Assembly (NCBI GenBank): GCA_021835265.1
Contig: JAKBQK010000097.1
Location: 1 to 7,030, forward strand
DNA: 7,030 bases
Reading direction: 5' to 3'
Source of the DNA: Thermoplasmata archaeon
GTDB taxonomy: Archaea; Thermoplasmatota; Thermoplasmata; Thermoplasmatales; Thermoplasmataceae
Position numbers and translations under genes: made by a program. The notes beneath the pieces are model-generated. The model made no database searches. It saw only the letters and a list, made by a program, of their open reading frames with translations, and was not told where the DNA came from. How positions within the stretch are numbered: position 1 is the first letter of the stretch; every line of letters begins with the position of its first letter. Below, piece by piece: positions 1 to 6,900 of this stretch.

Positions 1-397
1 TACCTAAAAGATATTTCAGTCCTTTATTTTCATATTTTTTTAATCAAGATAGGGAGTTCCAAACAGATATAGGGGATAGAAAAATTATATTGAAAAGCAA
101 AACATTCAAAGCATCTTTTACTCACAGGTGTCAATTTGTAATCGTGCGCGTTATGAATGCAAAATTTGCTGCTAAGGCCACTCTAGAGAACTTTTTTTAT
201 TACAAACATACGTTGATCCTAATGTTCTTGAGAAGGATAGAAAATGCAGTTTTATAGCAGATCAAAGAAGAGATACCAGTTTCATCTAAAGATCTGAAAG
301 GCCTTGAAATAATAAAATTGACAGAATCTGAAATCGACAATGTATCATATCTTCTTCTGAAATGCGTTCATGTTTACTGAAAATGGTGATAAAGTTG

Positions 398-405
398 TTT
401 AAAAA
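398..405 (+). promoter_or_regulatory. Possible archaeal TATA box for the 209-residue gene
   Basis: TTTAAAAA, preceded by a purine-rich stretch (GATAAAG) that could serve as a TFB recognition element. Its centre lies about 43 bases before the TTG start, so initiation some 25 bases downstream would give a short leader that still includes the ribosome binding site at 432-437. In such AT-rich sequence this could be chance; a second AT stretch at 411-420 is an alternative. Confidence 0.3.
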
Positions 406-431
406 GATCTTAAAATTTAAAAGTGTCCTGA

Positions 432-437
432 AGGTGT
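432..437 (+). promoter_or_regulatory. Ribosome binding site of the 209-residue gene
   Basis: AGGTGT lies six bases before the TTG codon at 444. It resembles the AAGGTGA site before nurA, and it is the reason for accepting TTG as the start; no ATG in this frame lies before the conserved part of the protein. Confidence 0.55.
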
Positions 438-443
438 AAAAGC

Positions 444-1073
444 TTGGATGAAAGTAAAAAAATAAATGATCTTTCATACTTGGATCAAGATATCACTCTG
501 TTAGTGTCTTGTCTTAACGATCTTCAGAAGCATGGAAATCCAAAAAGAGTTCAGGCCTTTTGGAACATTGTTACTTATGGCAGAATGGTAACTTTTCATT
601 TACAGAAGGCTTTAAAAGGTATTCCTGATTTTGAAAGTTGGTACGAATCCAAGCAAAAAGAAATGAAGGAAGATGAACTTCTTCAGTTCTTTAAGGAAAT
701 GAGAAATAAGATTGAAAAGGAGAGGCTGGTAATCCCAAGTAACGTTGTTCAAATCTCGCACCTAAATTTACCAAATGATCTTCGGCGTTTCGGGCCACCT
801 CCACCGGGTGCAAAAGGTTTTTTCATTGGTGATCAAAACGGAGGTTCGGGATGGATTGTTGAAGGACCTGAAGGAGATCAGAGCAAGTTTTACGTTGATC
901 TACCTCGTGATATAGGTAAAACTTGGATGACAGTTGATAACATTCCAAAAAATCATTTAGGGAAGGAAATTATTGACAGTTCATTGGAAAACGTTTGTAG
1001 GATTTATGTTCGATATCTAAAAAAACTAGTCACAGAAGTGAAGGAAAATTTTGGAAGTGGATTGAAACATTGA
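444..1073 (+). CDS. Conserved 209-residue protein of unknown function, first gene of the cassette
   Basis: The role is unknown. The protein has no signal peptide or membrane segment, so it is probably cytoplasmic. Residues 13-95 look mostly helical: an AFWNIVTYGRMVTFHLQKAL helix, an FESWYE turn, then FFKEMRNKIEKE. The RN-x3-K in this last helix (R87, N88, K92) resembles the RN-x3-H motif of HEPN domains, but lysine replaces the catalytic histidine. After a proline run (PPPPG, 118-122) comes a compact segment, GFFIGDQNGGSGWIVEGPEG (125-144), followed by FYVDLP (149-154). From memory this two-part layout belongs to a widespread family of bacterial conserved hypothetical proteins; I cannot confirm this here. 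Residues 178-202 form a last helix. The start is TTG with AGGTGT six bases upstream. Nothing between this gene and nurA (143 bases) looks like a good promoter, which suggests co-transcription. I infer a sensor or regulatory partner of the NurA-HerA pair. Confidence 0.85.
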   Translation: MDESKKINDLSYLDQDITLLVSCLNDLQKHGNPKRVQAFWNIVTYGRMVTFHLQKALKGIPDFESWYESKQKEMKEDELLQFFKEMRNKIEKERLVIPSNVVQISHLNLPNDLRRFGPPPPGAKGFFIGDQNGGSGWIVEGPEGDQSKFYVDLPRDIGKTWMTVDNIPKNHLGKEIIDSSLENVCRIYVRYLKKLVTEVKENFGSGLKH

Positions 1074-1203
1074 TGAAATTCGAAGAAAAAGGGGAAAATT
1101 TGAAGGAATGAAAAAATGGAGAATAGAATTGGAAATGAAAAAAATGAATACGAGGAAATAGGAATCAGGAACTGACCTAACGTCAAAGTAACTATGGCAT
1201 TAT
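1074..1203 (+). other. Purine-rich linker between the 209-residue gene and nurA
   Basis: About 90 bases (1074-1165) are almost entirely A and G on the + strand. A possible ATG overlaps the upstream stop (at 1073, in TGATG) but opens only 12 codons, and a second ATG at about 1108 opens 17. Neither resembles a protein. No convincing TATA element precedes nurA in this stretch. It may be a spacer in one transcript, a structured or protein-binding leader, or the remains of a small gene. Confidence 0.35.
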
Positions 1204-1210
1204 AAGGTGA
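1204..1210 (+). promoter_or_regulatory. Ribosome binding site of nurA
   Basis: AAGGTGA, six bases before the ATG at 1217, matches the anti-Shine-Dalgarno of archaeal 16S rRNA well and settles the nurA start. Confidence 0.75.
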
Positions 1211-1216
1211 AAATTA

Positions 1217-2407
1217 ATGGAAGATGGGACGAATCCGTTTGAGCAACTTCCCGAAGGGTTAGTAGAAGAAATGCTCTCTAATTCTAGGATGGTTTCTGTT
1301 AATTTATTTGAAAAATTTAAAGAAATAGTCGATACAAAGGACAAAATCAGGAAGACTCTTGAAGACAGCGGAAATCTAAAAAATTACAGCGAAATTGACA
1401 ATTCGAGGACTTACCCAACTTCTGCAGGAATTGACGGTTCCTACACTATGGAAAGGATGCTTTCTATGGATTTCGCATGTGTCGCTGCAGTTGCTGTTGA
1501 AGGTCTCACTCCTCCTGGTCCGGAAAGAAGGAACTGGCCAAGACCGCGTTATTTTTCACACATCGAATCGATTAGGCATAACGATGATACTTCGCAAGTA
1601 CTTAGAGGAATTTCTGCTCAGTTAGAACTTTTCCTAACAGTTAAAGCACCGCACGATGTTGTTTTCATGGATGGTTCGATGAAAACTCCTTTAATCTTCT
1701 TGAACAACGCTGCGGTCAAAATGAAATCCATACCAGATTCCTTGAAAAGCATCTTTTTGAACGGAAAAGATTCGATTAACGAGGATAGGGTTAGATTTCC
1801 AAATTTCAATGATGTGATTAATGCATATGAAGAGATCCTGACTTCGAAGAGAACAGACAAGATTTATGCTGCCATTCCTAAATATACTACCAAAAATGAA
1901 CTTGCCGAGAAACTTGGATTTTCCCATTATGAAGATAGAGGTTTACTAAATTTTATTCTTAAAGCAGGAGAATATGTTGGTCCATTGAACTCATCTTCTA
2001 ATGATGATCCCCATCTAATATTGTCTCATTTTCCAAAGGAATTCGAACTCACTGACACCATAAAAAGGAAGGTAGACTCAATAACCAAAGACCTTCTTCC
2101 AAATGTAAGTGTCATATATTTCCGTCCAACAAGTTATTCTCCCGTTTTAAGGATAGAAATACCTAAATCTGTGGCATATAACAATAACAGATTGCGTACA
2201 CTTTTTGAGGCAATTGAAATACAAACCGTTTCGCTATCAATTATGGAGCCATACCCACTCTATCTTGCTGATAGAATGGTTAAACATCTGTCCACTGCTG
2301 TCCCTGCCATCAGAAAATCTGCTTTTCAGGAGATATCTGATAATTGGTCGGGAGACATAACTGACGTTTACATGGGAATGCACTCATACAGAACAGAAAG
2401 GGGATAA
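1217..2407 (+). CDS. nurA: NurA-like 5'-3' nuclease
   Basis: A NurA-domain nuclease, expected to degrade DNA with Mn/Mg ions as part of a complex with the HerA translocase. The order of motifs fits the family. GIDGS at 71-75 gives the first metal-binding aspartate (D73) of the RNase H-like fold. VVFMDGS at 148-154 supplies the second acidic strand (D152). KYTTKNELAEKL at 222-233, an acidic DRGLL motif near 240-244 and KAGEYVGPL at 249-257 follow. IYFRPTSYSPVLRIEIP spans 300-316. The C-terminal EPYPLYLADRMVKH at 344-357 is the typical NurA ending. The length, 396 residues, is within the usual range. It is preceded by a strong ribosome binding site and ends two bases before herA, so the two are almost certainly translated from one message. 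In many archaea nurA lies with herA, mre11 and rad50; here only herA is present. The family call is by motif; the precise substrate is inferred. Confidence 0.85.
   Translation: MEDGTNPFEQLPEGLVEEMLSNSRMVSVNLFEKFKEIVDTKDKIRKTLEDSGNLKNYSEIDNSRTYPTSAGIDGSYTMERMLSMDFACVAAVAVEGLTPPGPERRNWPRPRYFSHIESIRHNDDTSQVLRGISAQLELFLTVKAPHDVVFMDGSMKTPLIFLNNAAVKMKSIPDSLKSIFLNGKDSINEDRVRFPNFNDVINAYEEILTSKRTDKIYAAIPKYTTKNELAEKLGFSHYEDRGLLNFILKAGEYVGPLNSSSNDDPHLILSHFPKEFELTDTIKRKVDSITKDLLPNVSVIYFRPTSYSPVLRIEIPKSVAYNNNRLRTLFEAIEIQTVSLSIMEPYPLYLADRMVKHLSTAVPAIRKSAFQEISDNWSGDITDVYMGMHSYRTERG
2397..2405 (+). promoter_or_regulatory. Ribosome binding site of herA inside the nurA tail
   Basis: AAAGGGGAT overlaps the last codons of nurA and ends four bases before the herA ATG. 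This supports coupled translation and a fixed ratio of the two subunits. Confidence 0.55.
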
Positions 2408-2409
2408 AT

Positions 2410-4164
2410 ATGGAAAAGTCTCATATGGAAAAAATTAAAGAGATATTCGATAGGTCAGAAAGAGTTGGAGTAATTGGTTCACCATCAAAGACTACGGAGA
2501 TTTCAGCGGACATTCTTGGAACTGCTGTAGGAAAAAGACTCGTCGGTAGTCTATGTATGTTCAACTATTTGCAAGATGGAAAAGATCATTATGCCCTAGG
2601 TCAGATAGTTGAAGTCGGGATGAGAAATGTGTGGGCCGAGGATCCAACAATGAGGAGCCTTATTAGACAGAGGGGAAGCGTTCAACCAGTGACTGAACGA
2701 CAGGATTATCATTATGGAAAAATGTCAGTTAGTAGCGTGTTCTCAATTTCGGACAGGACTGAACCTAGCATGCTTGGCACTGTACCATCAACAGGCACTT
2801 CTATCCGGTTAATGGAAGAGGAAATGATGTTAGCCCTCTTGGACAGGCTACCCGATGAATTAACATTTCTCGGACATGCATATGGGACCAACATAAAGCT
2901 ACCTATGTGGTTTAAGCACTTTGGAAATGAAAAAGGAGGGGCAGGAGAAGCATATCATATTGGAGTGTTTGGGAAAACAGGTTCAGGTAAATCAGTACTT
3001 TCAAAAATGATTGTTCTTGGCTATGCAAAAAACCCCCCCATGTCAATTTTCATATTAGATCCACAGGGAGAATTTACTAAAATCAAGAAAGATAAAGCAC
3101 TAGTTTCTTTGATTAAGGATAAATTCGGCAAAGAAATTCGATTCATCGGGCTTCATAACTTAATATTAACAGGCGATGAATTATTTAAACGCATTTTAAT
3201 AGGTTCTCCGTTTCTTGGAAAGATAGGAATAGTTCATCCGGATAATCGTTCTAGAGCTGCAGATCAAATTGGGTCGATTCTAAAAGGAGAAAAGAGAGAA
3301 TTTTTGTTTTCCCCTAAAAGTAAAATACCACCTTGGGAATATTACAAACGTGAAAATTTTGATGCTGTCTGGGGAACAATGCAAGAAGACAGTGTCATGA
3401 AATTCATATACAGCACTAAAGATCTTCAAGAAAAAGTTAAAGGTTCACTGCAAACCTCGAATAAAGATGAGATGTACAAGTTATGGTTGGGAATTTGCAA
3501 TCTTTTTTCTTATGGAAAAGAAACGCAAAAGGAGAAAATTAGTGATTTGGTAAAGAGGATGGTGGAGTCTTCAACTGGAGAATTCATTATTTTAGATCTG
3601 TCTGAGGGTGATCTTCCTGAAGATCTTTTTTGGAATGATGAAATTCGGAAGATCGTAATAAACCAACTGTTAAACTCTATGGTAACTTCAGCGGAAAAAG
3701 TATTTAAGCAAGACCGATTGCTTAATGCCCTAATAGTGATAGATGAGGCACATAGGTTAGCCCCAAGGGAAGTGGACAGAGAAGATGAAATTTCTGTTGA
3801 TTTAAAGGCAACAATTATTGATGGTATTCGAACCACAAGGAAGTATGGGTTGGGTTGGATGTTCATAAGTCAAACTCTCTCCGGTCTAGACAAGGAGATT
3901 ATAAACCAAATAAGAGCTTATATTTTCGGGTTTGGCTTGGCATATGGTATAGAAAGACAAGCTTTAAGGGAAATAATAGGCGGATCAGAAGATTCGTTTG
4001 CGTTATATCAGTTGTTCAAAGACCCACAAAGCGGACTCGGTACTCCGGAATATTCATTCATGTCCTTTGGCCCTATTTCTCCTCTGTCATTCTCTGGAAC
4101 ACCACTATTCTTTACATCATTGAAGTTTCCGTTTGAATTTATCGACTTGAATTTCAATCATTAG
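2410..4164 (+). CDS. herA: HerA-like hexameric DNA translocase ATPase
   Basis: A member of the HerA/FtsK branch of P-loop ATPases. In known HerA proteins a hexameric ring pumps duplex DNA and drives the NurA nuclease. The N-terminal 110 residues form a beta-rich HAS-barrel-like region. The Walker A motif is GKTGSGKS at 188-195, and ILDPQGEF follows at 215-222, a characteristic HerA strand. Walker B with catalytic glutamate is LIVIDEAHRLAP at 441-452 (D445, E446). GIRTTRKYGLG at 472-482 carries the conserved arginines and ISQ at 486-488 the sensor glutamine. NQIRAYIFGF at 499-508 lies in the region that usually holds the arginine finger. The 584-residue length is normal, with a helical insert at about 225-385. 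The ATG at 2410 follows the nurA stop by two bases, with AAAGGGGAT in the nurA tail as ribosome binding site. An ATG at codon 6 is an alternative start. A run of six A and seven C lies at 3027-3039. No mre11 or rad50 is present in the window. Confidence 0.9.
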   Translation: MEKSHMEKIKEIFDRSERVGVIGSPSKTTEISADILGTAVGKRLVGSLCMFNYLQDGKDHYALGQIVEVGMRNVWAEDPTMRSLIRQRGSVQPVTERQDYHYGKMSVSSVFSISDRTEPSMLGTVPSTGTSIRLMEEEMMLALLDRLPDELTFLGHAYGTNIKLPMWFKHFGNEKGGAGEAYHIGVFGKTGSGKSVLSKMIVLGYAKNPPMSIFILDPQGEFTKIKKDKALVSLIKDKFGKEIRFIGLHNLILTGDELFKRILIGSPFLGKIGIVHPDNRSRAADQIGSILKGEKREFLFSPKSKIPPWEYYKRENFDAVWGTMQEDSVMKFIYSTKDLQEKVKGSLQTSNKDEMYKLWLGICNLFSYGKETQKEKISDLVKRMVESSTGEFIILDLSEGDLPEDLFWNDEIRKIVINQLLNSMVTSAEKVFKQDRLLNALIVIDEAHRLAPREVDREDEISVDLKATIIDGIRTTRKYGLGWMFISQTLSGLDKEIINQIRAYIFGFGLAYGIERQALREIIGGSEDSFALYQLFKDPQSGLGTPEYSFMSFGPISPLSFSGTPLFFTSLKFPFEFIDLNFNH

Positions 4165-4203
4165 GGATTGTCTTTGATTCAAAAGCTTTAGGCCTTGATT
4201 GTA

Positions 4204-5385
4204 ATGTCAAATATGGAAGCATCTAATAATCCAGGAAATACGGAGTTTCGGTATGACGAACTCAAATTGAAAATTCTGAGAAATAGAGTACTTGATGGGT
4301 TAAAGAAGAGTGGTTTTTCAATTGTAGATAATAAAACACTAATAGTGCCAGAAGAGAAAGAGTATTTCAGAAAAGTGCATAATAACGCTGTAGAATATCT
4401 CAGGGAAAAGAAGAGCAATTTTATTTTGAAGAACGATGGACAGATGCTGGATAAATACATCATAGATGGAAAGAATCTGGACATAAATAACATACAACCG
4501 TGTTTAATTTCAATTGAAAACAGGGAACAAGGTGACGTATTCAACTGGACTAAACTTCACTGGTCTATACCAATATCATCAGGATACGGCAGGCGCCTCC
4601 GTTATCTTGTTTATGACAGGGGGAATACTGCCCTTATTGGAATTATCGGGCTTGCTGATCCTGTTTTCGGGTTAAAGGACAGGGACGGTTATATAGGATG
4701 GTCTTCAGAAGTCAGGAAAAAAAGGCTAAAGCATGTCATGGATGCTTTCGTCCTTGGGGCAGTACCTCCTTATTCGTTACTCCTCGGTGGAAAACTCGTA
4801 GGTGCTCTTATTACTTCATCAAGGATATCTAATGATTTCAGACAAAAATACGGTGGAAAACCTACCAGAATATCAAACGAGATTTTTGACGGTAAACTGG
4901 CTGCAATTACCACCGCATCTGCATTGGGAAAAAGTTCAGTTTATGACCGGATCAAAATTAAAGATGGTTCACAATTTATTCATGTGGGCTGGACAAACGG
5001 TTCCGGAGAATTTCAGTTTATAAATGGTGTTTATCAGGATCTTTTTGAACTGGCTCATTCTAAAGCTGAATATCTCAAAAACCCTAAGTGGGGGAACGGA
5101 ACCAGAAACAGAAGAACCGTAATACGCACAGGCCTTAAAATGTTAAATCTATCCCAGAATCTAATTTACCATAATGTAAAGCGTGAATTGTTTCTTGTAC
5201 CATTGGGAACAAAAAGCATTGAATTTTTGAGGGGAGATACCAAGCAGATTAAATATTATAACAAAAACACTGACAATATTGCAGAATTTGCCATAAAAAG
5301 ATGGATAATTCCTAGATCTGAGCGAAGAAAGGATTATGTTCAGTTCAGAAAGGAGAGTTACTCTCTATTAACTAAATCCCAATAA
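4204..5385 (+). CDS. DruA-family (DUF4338) protein
   Basis: Matches the DUF4338/DruA family, named from the Druantia type I anti-phage system; the biochemical activity of the family is not settled. The conserved block begins at about residue 118. It runs GYGRRLRYLVYD (127-138), IIGLADPVFGL (147-157), RDGYIGWS (160-167), LGAVPPYSLLLGGKLVG (184-200), ALGKSSVYDR (240-249) and HVGWTNGSGEF (260-270). The tail RTGLKMLNL...YHNVKRELFLVPLG (308-335) is also typical. The first 115 residues are a less conserved helical part. The length of 393 residues is close to that usual for DruA. I chose ATG 4204, with TTAGG at 4188-4192 upstream. A TTG at 4195 would add three residues, but leaves only two bases to that site. 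The gene starts 39 bases after herA on the same strand, so it is likely part of the operon. The downstream partners of Druantia type I, including the large DruE helicase, are not in the window. Some family members sit beside transposons, so a mobile-element role is an alternative. Confidence 0.85.
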   Translation: MSNMEASNNPGNTEFRYDELKLKILRNRVLDGLKKSGFSIVDNKTLIVPEEKEYFRKVHNNAVEYLREKKSNFILKNDGQMLDKYIIDGKNLDINNIQPCLISIENREQGDVFNWTKLHWSIPISSGYGRRLRYLVYDRGNTALIGIIGLADPVFGLKDRDGYIGWSSEVRKKRLKHVMDAFVLGAVPPYSLLLGGKLVGALITSSRISNDFRQKYGGKPTRISNEIFDGKLAAITTASALGKSSVYDRIKIKDGSQFIHVGWTNGSGEFQFINGVYQDLFELAHSKAEYLKNPKWGNGTRNRRTVIRTGLKMLNLSQNLIYHNVKRELFLVPLGTKSIEFLRGDTKQIKYYNKNTDNIAEFAIKRWIIPRSERRKDYVQFRKESYSLLTKSQ

Positions 5386-5437
5386 TACTTCGCTGTTTTA
5401 ATGTTGGGATATTCGCCGATTTCCTTACTCTCTGATC

Positions 5438-5455
5438 AATTTTATTTACTTATTA
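5438..5455 (+). terminator. Possible T-rich archaeal terminator after the druA homologue
   Basis: CAATTTTATTTACTTATT lies about 50 bases after the stop codon. Archaeal transcription often ends at T-rich tracts without a hairpin. In such AT-rich DNA the evidence is weak. Confidence 0.25.
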
Positions 5456-5591
5456 TTGGTCAACAAGTTCAATCACGAGCATAATGAAGAAAAAGTTGAT
5501 GTATTTTTCCGAACGCTATAAGAAAATAGATCATATCATCAGAAATGCACATATAACCAATATGTTTAGAACGTGAAAATGTGAGGATTTA

Positions 5592-6426
5592 AGGGGAAAG
5601 AAAAGATTTCATGAAAATGTTCTTGTTCTTTCTATAGGGTATATGCCTTACGTGTTTCGTGCAAGGAATCCAATATATTCAGAAATGAAAGAGGTTTTTT
5701 CAGGCAGTCAGAGCAGAAATATTGAAGAACAGTGAAGATTCGGAAAGAGATTAAAAGAATACCGATTCTGCTATAAAACAGATACTTTCCAAATCAAATG
5801 TGTCCGGCAGGTAATCGACATTTTCGAAGCTGCAGGAATTGAAAAACCTGACACATCTGTTCTGTCTGTTCAGTTTCTTTATGAAATTAAAACGTTAAAA
5901 AGTAAGAACCTTGCTTTCTAAGAACTGGAAAAATTGTTGATCAACCAAATAAAATTAAGACTCAAGAAACGCTTTGGTCAGGACAGATCATTTGAGGGAC
6001 TTCTGGGTAATATAGTAAAGAGGTACATTAGCAGAAGCAATGAGGATGCATAGACCCTAGAGGAATTAATTGAACTAGCAAAGAAAATACGTAAGAATCA
6101 AAAGAGGGGAGAAATACAACACATCAATGAGAATGAAGTCGTTTTTTAAGATGCATTGGCGGACTACAAGAATGCAAAAGAAATAATGGGAGATGACACC
6201 TTAAAAAATGTCGCAAATGAATTGGTTTTAGCATTGAAGAAAATGTGAAATTGACTGGGCCATCAGGGAAAGATGCAAGCACAAATGATGCTATTACTAA
6301 AAGGAACTTTAAAAATATCATTATCCTTCTGATAAACAAGTGAAAGCATCAGACTCAGTTCCTGAACAGGTTAAATTATATTCTCAGAGATGTGGGGATT
6401 ATTTCATAATTTTACTACATAGATGA
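5592..6426 (+). pseudogene. hsdR: Broken C-terminal remnant of type I restriction subunit HsdR
   Basis: HsdR is the motor/nuclease subunit of type I restriction-modification. No intact frame remains, but successive frames read through its C-terminal region in the right order: GKKRFHENVLVLS (from about 5595), FFQAVRAEILKNSED (from about 5695), VIDIFEAAGIEKPDTSVLS (from 5811), LEKLLINQIKLRLKK, RSFEGLLGNIVKRYISRS, TLEELIELAKKIRK (from about 6054), DALADYKNAKEIMGDD (from 6150), IDWAIRER (about 6250) and KYHYPSDKQVKASD (from 6313). Stops interrupt at 5752, 5919, 6051 and 6147. The frame changes before 5811, near 6240-6255 and again before 6313, and there is another shift near 5690. The endonuclease and helicase parts, normally several hundred residues, are missing. 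The gene was therefore truncated at its 5' side as well as decayed. The junction lies within about 200 bases of the druA homologue, in the same orientation. Sequence at 5484-5576 might be a more decayed upstream part, but I cannot establish this. Confidence 0.85.
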
Positions 6427-6856
6427 TGTCTCTTTCAAATTGTGTAAGATATTGATGTATATTACGGTATTATCAACCTTGAGGTCTCTCCTCTATTGGA
6501 AATAAAATGAATAAACGGATACAGAATAAGTATAATTTATCACATTCTCAAATAGATAAATTGGAAATGTCTTATGTATTTTCATTTCAACAAGGGGGTA
6601 ATCACAGAACTGAATGAATCAATAAAATGTGATGATTCAATGGAAGATTCCGCTATGGATACCATGCCTTAGTTAGAAGATATCCAAAGTAAAGCAATTC
6701 AAAATTAGAACTCTCAGATTACAAGAATATACTAAGTTGAGGTTAATAGAGTAATATCTGTATTTATATTGCATTATCATATCATTCATTGGTTTTTGAT
6801 TCATTTTATTCAGCATTGGGAGATTCTAGAATTGTTTTTCTCATTTTTTAACGAGA
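6427..6856. other. Gene-poor region downstream of the hsdR remnant
   Basis: I see no supported gene here. A 36-codon frame (6507-6617) contains segments such as LSHSQIDKLEMSYVFSF. A neighbouring frame that could be joined to it at a run of five G (6594-6598) continues with VITELNESIKCDDSMEDS before a stop near 6670. Together these could be the remains of a small gene, but there is no recognisable motif. No tRNA, CRISPR-type repeat or inverted-repeat mobile-element end is apparent. Confidence 0.4.
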
Positions 6857-6876
6857 CGAAAACTGTAAATATAAAT
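6857..6876 (+). promoter_or_regulatory. BRE/TATA promoter of the gene at 6901
   Basis: CGAAAACT (6857-6864), which resembles a TFB recognition element, is followed at once by an AT-only TATA-like core, TAAATATAAAT (6866-6876). The centre of the core lies about 30 bases before the ATG at 6901. With initiation about 25 bases downstream of the TATA box, the transcript would begin at or next to the ATG. That is a leaderless message, common in Thermoplasmatales and other archaea. No Shine-Dalgarno-like site precedes the ATG, in line with this. Confidence 0.6.
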
Positions 6877-6900
6877 GGCTGATTCTGTTAATTGAAAATA

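Larger units (their letters stand above)
1..443. other. Upstream region without an intact gene
   Basis: I see no intact gene, RNA gene or repeat array here. The sequence is AT-rich and interrupted by stops in every frame. The right part (about 258-464) keeps short stretches that read like protein and is listed separately as a possible decayed gene. The last 50 bases probably carry the promoter and ribosome binding site of the 209-residue gene that starts at 444. Confidence 0.5.
258..464 (+). pseudogene. Possible decayed coding remnant, family unknown
   Basis: From 258 one frame reads as plausible protein for about 39 codons, with segments such as IKEEIPVSSKDLKGLE and LTESEIDNVSYLLLKC. It then hits a stop near 379. 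A one-base frame change near 370 continues with FMFTENGDKVV, a stop, KDLKI, a stop and KCPEGVKAWMKVKK, ending in TAA at 462-464, inside the start of the next gene. The alternation of protein-like segments and single stops is what a decaying gene looks like. I do not recognise the family. Part of a transposase or another accessory gene would be possible, but nothing diagnostic is visible. Chance open reading in AT-rich DNA cannot be excluded. Confidence 0.3.

Noticed and set aside
3510..3866. 118-codon open frame on the minus strand
   Set aside because: It is the complement of the well-supported herA coding region and has no motif or ribosome binding site.
4188..4544. 118-codon open frame on the minus strand
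   Set aside because: It is opposite the 5' part of the druA homologue and has a serine/phenylalanine-rich composition typical of a shadow frame.
5484..5576. 30-codon open frame starting MKKKLMYFSERYKK
   Set aside because: No ribosome binding site or promoter is convincing. It may be further HsdR decay in another frame, but no diagnostic HsdR segment can be read there.
6124..6339. 71-codon open frame on the minus strand
   Set aside because: It lies opposite the HsdR remnant, whose plus-strand reading gives recognisable protein; the minus frame reads as low-complexity phenylalanine/leucine-rich sequence.
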